Of a stretch of 64,000 nt of DNA, positions 25,089 through 33,655 are shown piece by piece (positions within the stretch are counted from its first letter, which is position 1; each line of letters opens with the position of its first letter). Below the pieces are notes generated by a model. That model worked only from the letters and a program-made list of their open reading frames with translations, was not told the DNA's origin and searched no databases. Source of the DNA: Marimonas lutisalis (lineage in GTDB: Bacteria; Pseudomonadota; Alphaproteobacteria; Rhodobacterales; Rhodobacteraceae); contig NZ_SKCI01000001.1 of assembly GCF_005434965.1 (NCBI RefSeq), forward strand, positions 62,001 through 126,000, in the 5' to 3' direction. Position numbers and translations under genes: made by a program.

Positions 25089-25759
25089 CTAAGGGCTTGT
25101 CGTGGCGTTTCTTAAGGCTGCTGCCCAATCCTCGAGATGACTATCGTGATATGGGCCTTGCTCAGACTTGAAGGTGACGACCCCTTTGGCGTCGAGAACA
25201 TACAAGCGCTCGGGTGCTCCAGCATAACCTTCATTTATCCGATTGTCTGGCCAATCCAGGACCACTTGGCTGTGAAAACTGTAAGCCGTTCGCCAATCAT
25301 GGGCCACCTTGGCTCGCTCATTCATATCTGATGGTTGAGCGTACATAATTCCGTCGGCACGGTTTGAGTTTGTGTTCCATCCGTCTGTCGGATGCGCTTC
25401 CAGAGTGTAAACGAAGACGAACTGAACTGAGTTTTCGAATTCGCCAATCAAATGTTTCATACGCTCGGATTGACGACGAAATATGGGACATGTGTAGCTG
25501 CCGAAAATCAACGAGACAGGCGCACCACGCAGACTAGACAACGTGAATAAATCGGATGAAACCCTTCCATCCCGTTTCAAAACGTTGCTGAAAAGTCAGG
25601 AGCCCTTTCACCTATGTTGGCTTGGCATCTCTCTTCCGCCGCCGCTGCGTTATCGAGATAGTCAAGAAAATCAGCTTTGCTTAGGCTCATCGCATCTTGG
25701 AATTCATCATCGGACATGCTGTCCATCTGATCACGCATACTGAATGCAATTTTGCTCAT
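25089..25759 (-). pseudogene. Iodothyronine-deiodinase/redoxin-like protein, split by a frameshift
   Basis: Two overlapping frames together spell one thioredoxin-fold protein. The first (start 25759, 60 residues) ends ERAPDFSATF then TGA; the second continues from about 25580 with KRDGRVSSDLFTLSSLRGAP and FGSYTCPIFR, the redox-site wording of deiodinase-like redoxins, where Cys replaces selenocysteine. Reading back one base at the T-run (25574-25582 region) joins them as DFSAT-VLKRDGR. No good slippery heptamer is present, so mutation or base-call error is more likely than programmed shifting. Restart at the TTG overlapping the TGA is possible, but it would cut through the redoxin domain. The ATG context has GAGGAAGAAAA upstream. 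Confidence 0.7.
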
Positions 25760-25912
25760 TTTTCTTCCTCCACCACGCCAAACCTACCACGCTTGGCCAA
25801 GAAGTCTGTAGCGGACGTTCGCTAGCTTCTTCAGTTACGACTGCTCAGCGGACGAAGCTGCCGTTCGCTGCGCGGCAGAAATAACGAGAATGTTGGACAA
25901 CGGCTGTGTGGA

Positions 25913-26911
25913 TTAACCTGTGGCGTTACCGGCTGCGGCCGCTTCTTCCAAATCCGGTGACCTTTCGAACGCTGCCTTTCTGACGGCCTTTACGTTCCTC
26001 GCGATTTCGGCAAGATGGCGGTGATCCGTACCGCAGCACCCGCCCCAAATATCCATCCACGGAAAACGTTCCGCTACCCCGCCCATTTGGCGGCCGAGTT
26101 CCACGGGGTCGCCGTCTTCAATGTGCCCGAGCTTGCACAGAGCAATTTTGTCCATCGCGGCGGCATTCGGGCGAATGCAGCGGAGCCGTTCCAGCCACGT
26201 TCCCGGCGCAAGCGCGGGCTCGAATTCAAGTGGATGCGAGCAGTTTATAGAATGCCATGCGACACCACCTGGCACCGCAGCGTCGACCTGAGTAACCGCC
26301 TCCTCGAGGGTTGGACCTGAGTTCCGACGGCTTTCGCTGTTCAGGCTCCATGAGACGGCGAGGGGTTGACCCAAGGCCTTTGCAGCGCGTGCCATCCCGA
26401 TCACCTCGGGAATGTTTTTCTGCGTGGCCGCCCAGACCAGATCGACCTTGCCTTTGACGGTTTCGATTTGAACCGAATGGTAGTCCTCGGCCTCGGCTTC
26501 CGTAATGGCGCCGCCGGTGCTGTAGGCATCGCCGCGCGGGCCAAGCCCTTCGTTGATGCGGAAATCGGGAACCTGCCCGATGTAGGATTTTCGAAGCTCT
26601 TTGAGAAAGTCGATGCCCACAAGGGTCGCCTCCTTCAGCCCATCCTGCGACAGGCCGAGCTTGGCGCCCCAGTCAAGGCTTGCCCGGTAGCCGATCCAGC
26701 CAAGCAGCAGGCCAGTCTTCTCGGCAGCGGCAACATCGCAGACACGCTCGTAGATACCCCTGAAAATGGCGCGTTCTGCGGGATCTGAGAGGATCGCTAA
26801 GGCGGCGAAACAGGGCAGATCGATACCATGCAGATATAGGAGTTCGGTCTCGAACCCGCCCTCCGTCAGATAGATGAGATCATCATATGGGGTTGGATGG
26901 CTGAAAGACAT
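25913..26911 (-). CDS. Homocysteine S-methyltransferase family protein
   Basis: Zinc-dependent methyltransferase of 332 residues. The zinc cysteines are visible in HSINCSHP (about residue 223) and the terminal IWGGCCGTDHRHL (about 292-293). The family moves a methyl group from S-methylmethionine, betaine-type donors or AdoMet to homocysteine to form methionine. An N-terminal TEGGFETELLYLHGIDLP matches the substrate-loop position of family members. Isolated leftward gene, 87 bases from the end of the flavoenzyme gene, within the low-GC block. Whether it acts on homocysteine or another thiol cannot be told from the sequence. Confidence 0.88.
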   Translation of the reverse strand: MSFSHPTPYDDLIYLTEGGFETELLYLHGIDLPCFAALAILSDPAERAIFRGIYERVCDVAAAEKTGLLLGWIGYRASLDWGAKLGLSQDGLKEATLVGIDFLKELRKSYIGQVPDFRINEGLGPRGDAYSTGGAITEAEAEDYHSVQIETVKGKVDLVWAATQKNIPEVIGMARAAKALGQPLAVSWSLNSESRRNSGPTLEEAVTQVDAAVPGGVAWHSINCSHPLEFEPALAPGTWLERLRCIRPNAAAMDKIALCKLGHIEDGDPVELGRQMGGVAERFPWMDIWGGCCGTDHRHLAEIARNVKAVRKAAFERSPDLEEAAAAGNATG

Positions 26912-26998
26912 GGACGTCTCCTCGGTTGGGTCCGAATACGGGCGGATTGGCGGAAACCTACGAGGCGGACGCCAATCCTGCCGATCTGACAGGCTTTA

Positions 26999-28390
26999 CT
27001 ATTGCGGTTCGATGTTCTGATTGAAACGGAACATGTTGCCCGGGTCGTACTGCGCCTTGATCCTTGCGAGACGGTCGTAGTTTTCGCCGAATGCCGCGCG
27101 GGTCAGGGCGCTGTCCTCGCCATGGCCGGGAAAGTTCAGGTAAGCGCGACCTTCATGGCCGAAAGGCTCGGCGCACGCCCAGCTGTCGCGAGCCCATGCG
27201 ATATTCGCGTCGTCATCAGCGGCGTTCGCCCAGACGCCGTCAGCGGAATACATCCAGCCCATGGACCGGTCGCCAAAGGCCGTCGCGCCCGGCGGCACGG
27301 ACCGGACCGCGCTGCCCATGTTCCACAGGGACGAAATCGTGTTGGGCGAAGGTGCACGCAGGGCGTTTTCCATGGCCAGATCGATCATTTCGTCAGGTAG
27401 ATCGGTGAGATAGCGCGCCTTCCAGTAGCAGCGCATCTCGCCAAAGGGTGTTTGTGCGTCAAACAGTCTTTGGATGTCGTTATAGGGCATACGGCCAGAG
27501 AAATCCGTCACCAGGGGCCCCAGTTCGCGAAGCGGTTTGGCGAGAGCCTCGGCAGCATCCGGCGCACCTGTGGCGATACCTACGAGAGCGAAGACCTTCT
27601 TGCCCCATGCCTCGCGCGGGAAATCGTCGTCTTCCGGCACGGTCGAGAATTCGCAGATCATCGCGAGATCCTCATCATGTTGAGCGACGTAGTCGCGCCA
27701 TGCGCGGATCGGTCCGGGGCCATCTTCGACCGCATAGATCGGAGCGATGAACAGAACCTCTGGGCCGACCGGATGCAGCGCAAATTCGAAGCGCACGACA
27801 ACGCCGAAATTCCCGCCTCCGCCTTTCAACGCCCACAGCAGATCCGGATTTTCATCGGCGCTGGTGCGCACGAGTTTCCCCTCAGCGGTCACGACATCCG
27901 CTGCGACCAGATTGTCGATCGTCAGGCCGTGGCGCGCCCGCAAGTGGCCAAAACCGCCCGAGAGCGTGAGACCTGCCACGCCTGTCTCGGAAATCAGCCC
28001 GCCCGGTGTGGCCAGACCGAAGGCTTGTGTTTCCCGATCCACCTCCGCCCATGTCGCACCTCCCTCGACCACGGCGATCCGTTTCTGAGGATCGACATGG
28101 ACCGTGCGCATCTGCGAGAGATCGATCATGATGCCGCTGTCGCACGCGGCGTGGCCGGCTACGTTATGGCCGCCGCCCCGGATGGACACCGGCAGGTCCA
28201 GGGCCGTCGCGAAACGCACCGCTTGAATAACATCCGCTGTGCCGCGGCACTGGGCGATAGCCGACGGGCGGCGATCGATCATCGCGTTCCACAACTGTCG
28301 AGCGGCATCGAAACCGGCATCTGCTTCTGTCAGAACGCGGCCTGCGAAATCGGATTTGAGGTGATCTATCGAAATTCTCTGGGCGTCCAT
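26999..28390 (-). CDS. FAD-linked oxidoreductase, berberine-bridge (BBE) type
   Basis: Flavoprotein of 463 residues: PCMH/FAD_binding_4 domain (about residues 35-210), substrate domain, and the short BBE segment at the end (YLNFPGHGEDSALTRAAFGENYDRL). RGGGHNVAGHA supplies the His that carries 8-alpha covalent FAD; the second Cys attachment of bicovalent members is replaced (GFGHLRARHGLTIDNL). The family oxidises sugars, alcohols or alkaloid-type molecules with oxygen. No signal peptide. It begins 21 bases from the divergent GlxA-type regulator start, which probably controls it. Confidence 0.88.
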   Translation of the reverse strand: MDAQRISIDHLKSDFAGRVLTEADAGFDAARQLWNAMIDRRPSAIAQCRGTADVIQAVRFATALDLPVSIRGGGHNVAGHAACDSGIMIDLSQMRTVHVDPQKRIAVVEGGATWAEVDRETQAFGLATPGGLISETGVAGLTLSGGFGHLRARHGLTIDNLVAADVVTAEGKLVRTSADENPDLLWALKGGGGNFGVVVRFEFALHPVGPEVLFIAPIYAVEDGPGPIRAWRDYVAQHDEDLAMICEFSTVPEDDDFPREAWGKKVFALVGIATGAPDAAEALAKPLRELGPLVTDFSGRMPYNDIQRLFDAQTPFGEMRCYWKARYLTDLPDEMIDLAMENALRAPSPNTISSLWNMGSAVRSVPPGATAFGDRSMGWMYSADGVWANAADDDANIAWARDSWACAEPFGHEGRAYLNFPGHGEDSALTRAAFGENYDRLARIKAQYDPGNMFRFNQNIEPQ

Positions 28391-28411
28391 TAGAGCCTCC
28401 CTGCGTTATGT

Positions 28412-29596
28412 ATGGATCAACTATTGGACAGGGTTTCCAGCGAAGACAGTGGCAAAAAGGATGAAAACGTGCGAGATTTGACAATGGTACTCGCACATAA
28501 CGACAGGACCGTGCCGAAAGTGACAGAGAACAGGAAATCCTCGCAGCGGCGTCCGAAGATTGTGCTGCTGGCTTCGCCCGAGACATCGGCCATGGTCCTC
28601 TACGGGCTTTACGATGTCTTAACAACCGTGGGGGGCGTCTATCCAGAACTGGTCAAGGGAGCGCCGGAGCGCGAGTTGCTTGAGGTGCAGATAGCGTCAG
28701 CGGACGGGCAACCTTTCAATTGCGTGGGCGACATTCCCGTAAAGCCTCATTTGAGCCTGAACGATCTTGCTACGCCCGGAAAACGCCCAGACGCGGTCAT
28801 CGTCTGTGACATGTATGTGGCCGTCACAGCGGTGCCCACCGGCCGGTATCCAAGGGAATGCGCGTGGCTTCGTGAGATACATGCTGCGGGTGTTCTGGTG
28901 TCATCCGTGTGTTCCGGATCTTTGGTGCTTGCCGACTCCGGGATACTGGAAGGCCGCGAGGCGACGGCGCACTGGGCCTATCGGGACATGTTCCACCGGT
29001 ATTATCCAAAGGTCACCTTCGTCGAGAACTCGGCTCTGTGCCTCAAAGCGGAAAGCGCCGGGATCGTCACCGCCGGGGCCGTAAGTGCCTGGCATGATCT
29101 CGCCTTCTATCTCATTGCACGCTTTTGCGGCTATCGGCACGCCGTCGATACCGCCAAGGTCTTTCTGATGACCGATCACGTCGAGGGGCAATCACCCTAC
29201 GCGGTCATGACACGCCCGATGGAGGTCAAGGATGCTCTGATTGCAGAATGCCAGTCATGGATCGCTGAGAATTACGAATGCTCTAACCCAGTCGAGCGGA
29301 TGGTCGAGCGATCGGGTCTCAGCGCCCGGACCTTCGCGCGCCGGTTCAGGTCAGCCACTGGCTACACTCCCATGGACTACGTGCAGGCGCTGCGCATCGA
29401 AGAGGCCAAGCAGGAGCTTGAACGCGACAACCGCCAGATCGATGATATCGCGACAGCGGTCGGCTACGAGGACAGTTCTTCCTTCCGACGGATTTTCAAG
29501 AAACGGGTTGGACTCAGCCCCGCTGCTTATCGAAAAAAGTTCCAGAATCTCGCAGCGCTGGCCAGCAAGTATTCCCCGGATACAATCCCGGTCTGA
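28412..29596 (+). CDS. GlxA-family regulator (DJ-1/PfpI domain plus AraC helix-turn-helix)
   Basis: Regulator of 394 residues. A GATase1/PfpI-like domain covers about residues 48-220, with the nucleophile-elbow Cys in VSSVCSGSLVLADSG. An AraC-type double helix-turn-helix covers 290-385 (MVERSGLSARTFARRF and IDDIATAVGYEDSSSFRRIFKK). The first 45 residues before RRPKIVLLASPE are atypical, and a start at the ATG at 28484 would suit better and leave room for a promoter next to the flavoenzyme gene. Such proteins activate catabolism of glycine-betaine, carnitine or related nitrogen compounds in other bacteria; here the target is probably the divergent BBE gene. Confidence 0.85.
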   Translation: MDQLLDRVSSEDSGKKDENVRDLTMVLAHNDRTVPKVTENRKSSQRRPKIVLLASPETSAMVLYGLYDVLTTVGGVYPELVKGAPERELLEVQIASADGQPFNCVGDIPVKPHLSLNDLATPGKRPDAVIVCDMYVAVTAVPTGRYPRECAWLREIHAAGVLVSSVCSGSLVLADSGILEGREATAHWAYRDMFHRYYPKVTFVENSALCLKAESAGIVTAGAVSAWHDLAFYLIARFCGYRHAVDTAKVFLMTDHVEGQSPYAVMTRPMEVKDALIAECQSWIAENYECSNPVERMVERSGLSARTFARRFRSATGYTPMDYVQALRIEEAKQELERDNRQIDDIATAVGYEDSSSFRRIFKKRVGLSPAAYRKKFQNLAALASKYSPDTIPV

Positions 29597-29849
29597 TTTC
29601 CGGGATTAATAATAGGTATTCTCTGTGCGCCGAAAGTTGGCCGGGGACGCCATCGCACAAAATGCTGCGTCTTACGCTAAGGTCCGAGAAGGGCTCCTAG
29701 CGGCCCCCTACGGCAGTGCAGAGCATATCCCCGCTTCAAGGTTATCTGATGTCGGCTTCCTTTTGCACGGCATGACCGGCTCGCACCTGCGGAGAAAGTC
29801 CGCTTCCTGTCGACGAATTGCCAAACTGTAGAGAACAAGCAATGATTGG
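29597..29849. other. Intergenic stretch without a supported gene
   Basis: A 68-codon open frame from 29625 has no ribosome-binding site or recognisable motif. The stretch may hold the promoter of the BTAD regulator, but no clear -35/-10 pair stands out. Confidence 0.3.
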
Positions 29850-31787
29850 TTGCCTAAGTGGCAAGGATCAAAGCAGGTGCCAGACAGACGTTTATTTGCA
29901 AGGTTATGCGGGCTTCCGACCGTTGAATGGTCAGATGGCAAAGCCGTGCGTTTCCCAAGTAAACGCGGGCTGGCGCTTTTTGCATACCTCGCACTTAGAC
30001 CAGGGGAACGCGTTTCTCGGGACGTTCTTGCAGACCTGCTATGGGCCGACCGAGATCCAAGTTCTGCGCGAACGGCGCTGCGCGGCACCATCTACGAACT
30101 CAAGCAAGCATTAGGGCCAGCGGCAGGCGAAGTGCTCGAAGTCAATCCCAGTCATCTCTCGATTGCCTCGGAAATGGTGGAGTCCGACGCTACAAGTGGT
30201 ACGCCTCCGGGGGAAGCGCGCGAGTTTCTTTCAGGTGTTGAAATCGGCTCACCGGCATTCGGCGATTGGCTTGCAGAGACTCGCATACGGCTGTCCGAGG
30301 CCGCGAACGCTCAAGCTTTGGATACTGCTGAAGCCGCTCTTGCCGAAGGGAACGGCCAGCGCGCATTTGAAATCGCGACCGAACTCATCGCTTTGGACAT
30401 ATTCAACGAACCAGCGCACCGACTTTCGATGCGGGCCAAGGTTGCGCTTGGGCGACGGTCTGATGCACTTCAGGATTTCGATAAGTTGTGCATCTTTCTG
30501 GACAAAGAACTCGACGCTCAGCCTGACGTTCAGACGATGGACCTTAGTGAACACATCCGGCGTGGCGAAAGATTGCTGCCGCGGGAAAAGTTGCGGCGCC
30601 CTTCCGTGCCCTCGATTGCCGTTATGCCATTCGTCAACCGAACTGGCGCGAAGGAACAGAGTCACATTGTCGATGGCCTGTTTGAGACCATTGCAAGCGG
30701 CCTGTCACGCGACCATTCGCTTTTTGTGATTTCGACAGATTCGACAGCTAGTTACCGCACCCTACGAGTCAAACCGGCCGAAGTCGCGAGCGAGCTTGGC
30801 GTGCGTTACCTTGTCGAGGGACAGGTTCGAATGGACCGCGAACGAATGCGGCTTGATATCCAGCTCGTCGACGGTGTGCGCGGCGTGCTAGTCTGGAGCC
30901 AAAGTTACGATTGCGCTCGCCCCGAGCTGCTAGAGGTACAAGACGATATCGTTTCGCGTATCGTTGCCACGTTGCGTGGCTACAAAGGTGTCATACAACG
31001 TTCGGAACTGCGCCGGGCACGATCGAAATCCGAAGTTGACCTAACGGCCTACGACTTGCTGATGAAGGGCATGGCCCTGAAAGAACGTTTCCTCAAAGAT
31101 GACATGCGCGCGGCTCGCGCTCTCTTCGAGCGTGCGGTCTCCATCAGCCCTACAATGGCGGCGGCGCATGGCTGGCTTGCATGGACATGGTTTTTCGAGG
31201 TCTACATGGGCTGGACCGATACGCCTGAGATTGCCCTCAACGAAACCTTCCGTGCTGCGCAGCAAGCGTTGGACCTTGATCCGGATCTGGACTTCGCTCA
31301 CTGGGCAGTCGGTGCCGCGTACCTGGCTGCCGGGGACAATGAACACGCGTTGTCGGCGTTCAAACGTGCTTTGGACCTGAACCCCAACAATTCCGACGCA
31401 ATGGCGAACATGGCATGGCCTCTGGTTTTCACCGGTCGGATTGCCGAGGCTCTTGAGAGTCTTCGTCAAGCCATGCGGCTCAACCCATTTTATCCCGAAT
31501 GGTATCTGTGGGGTCTTGGAATGGCTCTTTATGCGCAGGGTGATTGCGCCGAGGCCGCGCACAAACTGTCGCAGATGAACCAACCCAACGATCATAGCCT
31601 CGCCTTTATGGTTGCCGCGTTGGCCGAGAGCGGCGCGGCTAACGAAGCAGCAAAAGCGCGGAACAGATTACTCTCCATTGCGCCGCATTTCCAAGTGGGG
31701 CGCTGTGTGGATGCGCTGCCTTTTTCTGATGCCTCTGTTGCTGATCGTCTGCGCGCGTCCTTGAAACAAGTGGGGTTACCAGACTGA
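29850..31787 (+). CDS. BTAD-type transcriptional activator with TolB-like and TPR domains
   Basis: Large regulator of up to 645 residues. An N-terminal winged-helix of the OmpR/SARP type (KRGLALFAYLALRPGERVSR, LADLLWADRDPSSARTALRG) is followed by the bacterial transcriptional activator (BTAD) helices (about 130-250). Then comes a TolB-N/adenylate-cyclase-associated segment (PSIAVMPFVNRTGAKEQ to LVEGQVRMDRERMRLDIQLVDG-like text, about 253-345), and TPR repeats to the C-terminus (ALDLDPDLDFAHWAVGAAYL, ALDLNPNNSDAMANMAW). No ATG fits: TTG at 29850 or, with AAGGA upstream, GTG at 29877. No membrane segment. The signal and targets are unknown; the NTF2-like gene follows by 89 bases. Confidence 0.82.
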   Translation: MPKWQGSKQVPDRRLFARLCGLPTVEWSDGKAVRFPSKRGLALFAYLALRPGERVSRDVLADLLWADRDPSSARTALRGTIYELKQALGPAAGEVLEVNPSHLSIASEMVESDATSGTPPGEAREFLSGVEIGSPAFGDWLAETRIRLSEAANAQALDTAEAALAEGNGQRAFEIATELIALDIFNEPAHRLSMRAKVALGRRSDALQDFDKLCIFLDKELDAQPDVQTMDLSEHIRRGERLLPREKLRRPSVPSIAVMPFVNRTGAKEQSHIVDGLFETIASGLSRDHSLFVISTDSTASYRTLRVKPAEVASELGVRYLVEGQVRMDRERMRLDIQLVDGVRGVLVWSQSYDCARPELLEVQDDIVSRIVATLRGYKGVIQRSELRRARSKSEVDLTAYDLLMKGMALKERFLKDDMRAARALFERAVSISPTMAAAHGWLAWTWFFEVYMGWTDTPEIALNETFRAAQQALDLDPDLDFAHWAVGAAYLAAGDNEHALSAFKRALDLNPNNSDAMANMAWPLVFTGRIAEALESLRQAMRLNPFYPEWYLWGLGMALYAQGDCAEAAHKLSQMNQPNDHSLAFMVAALAESGAANEAAKARNRLLSIAPHFQVGRCVDALPFSDASVADRLRASLKQVGLPD

Positions 31788-31876
31788 ATTTGTGACTGGA
31801 CGGACGAGGTTCCGACGGTTTTCCGACGCTTGATTCGCAGATTGGCAGTCATGGTCAGAAAAAGGAGTACGGAACC

Positions 31877-32245
31877 ATGCTACAGAACGACAAAGACGCC
31901 ATCCAAGACGCAATCGGGCGCTATTTCGAAGGGATGAAAACCGCGGACATTGCTCTTCTGAAAAGCGCCTTTCACGAACATGCCAACTTTTTCGGCGACT
32001 TCGGGCCTGACCTCTGCGAAGCCCCGATCCAGGGGTTGTTCGATTGGGCTTCAACCGAATTGCAGCCCGGTCAAACCGGTCCCAATCATCGTATGGAGAT
32101 CGATGATATCCGCGTATTGGGAAACGTCGCGGTCGTGCATTGCCGTGAGCTCGATTTTATGGGGGGCGACTGTGAAGAAGTCTTCACTCTGGTTAAGTCG
32201 GCCGGAGGTTGGCTGATTACCAACAAGTCCTGGGCGGATGTCTAG
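31877..32245 (+). CDS. NTF2-like (SnoaL/lumazine-binding type) small protein
   Basis: Compact 122-residue protein of the NTF2 fold: an N-terminal helix (DKDAIQDAIGRYFEGMKTAD), the pocket phrase LKSAFHEHANFFGDFGPDL, and C-terminal sheet strands (VLGNVAVVHCRELDFMGG and FTLVKSAGGWLITNKSW). The family holds enzymes, isomerases and plain binding proteins, so no reaction can be assigned. The ATG follows AAAAAGGAGTACGG. It lies downstream of the BTAD regulator on the same strand. Confidence 0.75.
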   Translation: MLQNDKDAIQDAIGRYFEGMKTADIALLKSAFHEHANFFGDFGPDLCEAPIQGLFDWASTELQPGQTGPNHRMEIDDIRVLGNVAVVHCRELDFMGGDCEEVFTLVKSAGGWLITNKSWADV

Positions 32246-32518
32246 ACATCACGCAGTTGCACGCAGAGAAACGTTTCGGACCGGGTCGGAATCAAGAAAG
32301 GCCCGGTTTGAGCTGCCCTCCCCCTCGGAAGCACGGAACCATGGAAAGCATTTGCGAACTGGCTGCTGGCCTTCGCACAGAACGTCGGAACTTTCCGTCT
32401 GAGGTTGCCAAAAAGCCGCGCCGCGGAAAAAGGCCCGCTCTGGGCTCAACGCCTTCGTTCGCTGCAGCATGGTTTAAGGGCTCCATTGCGGACAAACCCG
32501 ACAGTCACCGCGCGAAAC
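32246..32518. other. Gap with no supported gene
   Basis: Between the NTF2-like gene and the TPR remnant. Overlapping short frames on both strands lack start signals and motifs. Probably worn remains of island DNA. Confidence 0.3.
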
Positions 32519-32895
32519 CTAGAAACGAGCAATGCCTTTTCTCAGCAAATCGTCGAGCTTTGGATCAAGAAAGATGTCGATGGCACCTGCCCTAAAGTCG
32601 GAAACGAACTTGGGTGTGAACGCGTTCAGTGTCTGAAGATGCTCGCGCGCCTTATCGTGCCGATTCAGCAATCCGTAGCATGCAGCCACCAACAAGCGGC
32701 GATAGGGAACGTTCGGCTGTGTTTCTATTGCGAGCTCACCCCAGTGAACGGCATCTTCAAGCTCATCCTCAGAGAAACTTGCCAAAGCCAATGCGAGGTA
32801 TGTTACCTTCCCGAACAGACGAGCGCGGTCCTGTGCTGCTCCAGGATCCTCCGCATCATTACTACGAACAGACAGCGGCCGACCTGCTCTCCAGG
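32519..32895 (-). pseudogene. C-terminal scrap of a TPR-containing regulator
   Basis: The minus-strand frame ending at 32519 spells a TPR-like tail (EDELEDAVHWGELAIETQP, YGLLNRHDKAREHLQTLNA, FLDPKLDDLLRKGIARF), typical of the end of adenylate-cyclase- or BTAD-type TPR proteins. A start-like TTG lies at 32791, but the frame remains open only to a stop near 32895, so the rest of the protein is missing. It overlaps the front of the broken chaC on the other strand. Probably left by deletion. Confidence 0.6.
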
Positions 32896-33385
32896 CTTAA
32901 TCCTCCCCGGCATGTTTGGGTCTTCGCGGCGGGTTCTCTGATTTGGAATCCGTGAATGGACGTGGCCGAACGCCGGGCCGCTCATGTAACGGGCTGGAGC
33001 CGTGCATTCTGCCTGTCTGACCGACGATTCCGGGGGTGTCCTTCCAAACCGGGGCTCATGATGGCGCTTGATCGCGGCGGTGCCTGTTCCGGCGTCGCTC
33101 TCAGAATGGACACCGGAGATCATCCGGAAGCTGCACTTGTGGATCTCTTGAAAAAAGAGCCGCCGGTTCCACCCGAGCTGGTTTCTGCCGAGACAGAAGC
33201 CGGGACGGTAGAAACCATCTTGTTTGCTGCCAAGCCTAGTTTCCCACTTTATCAGCCGGAACCGCCTGTCGAGGATCTTGCTGACATACTGGGTTCGGCC
33301 GTTGGCCATGTCGGAACGATGGCCGAATATCTGCTGAACACAGTGATTGAGCTGGAACGGGCGGGTCTGCGCTCAGACACTTTGA
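32854..33385 (+). pseudogene. chaC: ChaC-type gamma-glutamylcyclotransferase, disrupted
   Basis: Glutathione-degrading ChaC fold, in pieces. A frame from about 32854 gives HHYYEQTAADLLSRLN and VWVFAAGSLIWNP, the ChaC nucleotide-like YGSL segment, then hits an in-frame TGA (32953-32955). It resumes without shift as MDVAERRAAHVTGWSRAFCL, GLMMALDRGGACSGVALRM and LGSAVGHVGTMAEYLLNTVIE. The catalytic Glu region is present, but the C-terminus stops matching after ELERAGLRSDTL where IS-derived sequence begins. One nonsense change plus truncation makes it a pseudogene. The N-terminus is also short. Confidence 0.75.
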
Positions 33386-33481
33386 ACTGGTCACGGACAT
33401 GGTCGATACAGGCACGCCGACGAGCGGGGCTCAGAAGTTTCCCTTTGCGGCCTCCTTCAGGATCAGCTTGTCCAGTGTCAG
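33370..33481 (-). mobile_element. IS3-family transposase remnant (OrfA end and OrfB start)
   Basis: On the minus strand one frame ends LTLDKLILKEAAKGNF then stop, the usual tail of OrfA in IS407-type IS3 elements. The overlapping frame reads LSPARRRACIDHVRDQFKVSER, the start of OrfB. The overlap at TTCTGAGCCCC matches the natural OrfA/OrfB frameshift zone. Only about 110 bases survive and no inverted repeats are visible. It truncates chaC on one side and abuts an integrase scrap on the other. Confidence 0.6.
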
Positions 33482-33594
33482 AAGGCGATCCGGGGCGATA
33501 TGTAGTGGTCCCTCAGCTCTTTCGGGACGCGGCGACTGAAATAGAAAACCCCGTCTTTCACGAAGGTAAACGGGCGCGAAATGGTCTCCGACAT
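33478..33594 (-). pseudogene. N-terminal scrap of a tyrosine recombinase (integrase)
   Basis: A 38-codon frame starting at 33594 encodes SRPFTFVKDGVFYFSRRVPK and ELRDHYISPRIAF, the N-terminal DUF6538-like wording of phage and island integrases, then runs into the IS3 scrap. It starts 62 bases from the 3' end of tRNA-Phe on the same strand, the normal position of an island integrase relative to its target tRNA. The catalytic domain is absent. Confidence 0.6.
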
Positions 33595-33655
33595 GGTCTA
33601 CGGCTCCTAGCAGTGGCTAAAAGCTGGAGCAAAACCAATGGGTTAGCTTTGGAAG

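Noticed and set aside
24925-25128. Small minus-strand frame downstream of the GST gene
   Set aside because: It has an AAAAGGA very close to an internal ATG, but overlaps the GST end and shows no motif or similarity.
25480-25510. Selenocysteine TGA in the deiodinase-like gene
   Set aside because: The redox position reads TGT/TGC (Cys in FGSYTCP), and the real stop lies elsewhere, so there is no selenocysteine case.
25574-25582. Programmed frameshift in the deiodinase-like gene
   Set aside because: The T-run does not form a standard X-XXY-YYZ slippery heptamer in the zero frame and no downstream stimulator is clear; mutation is simpler.
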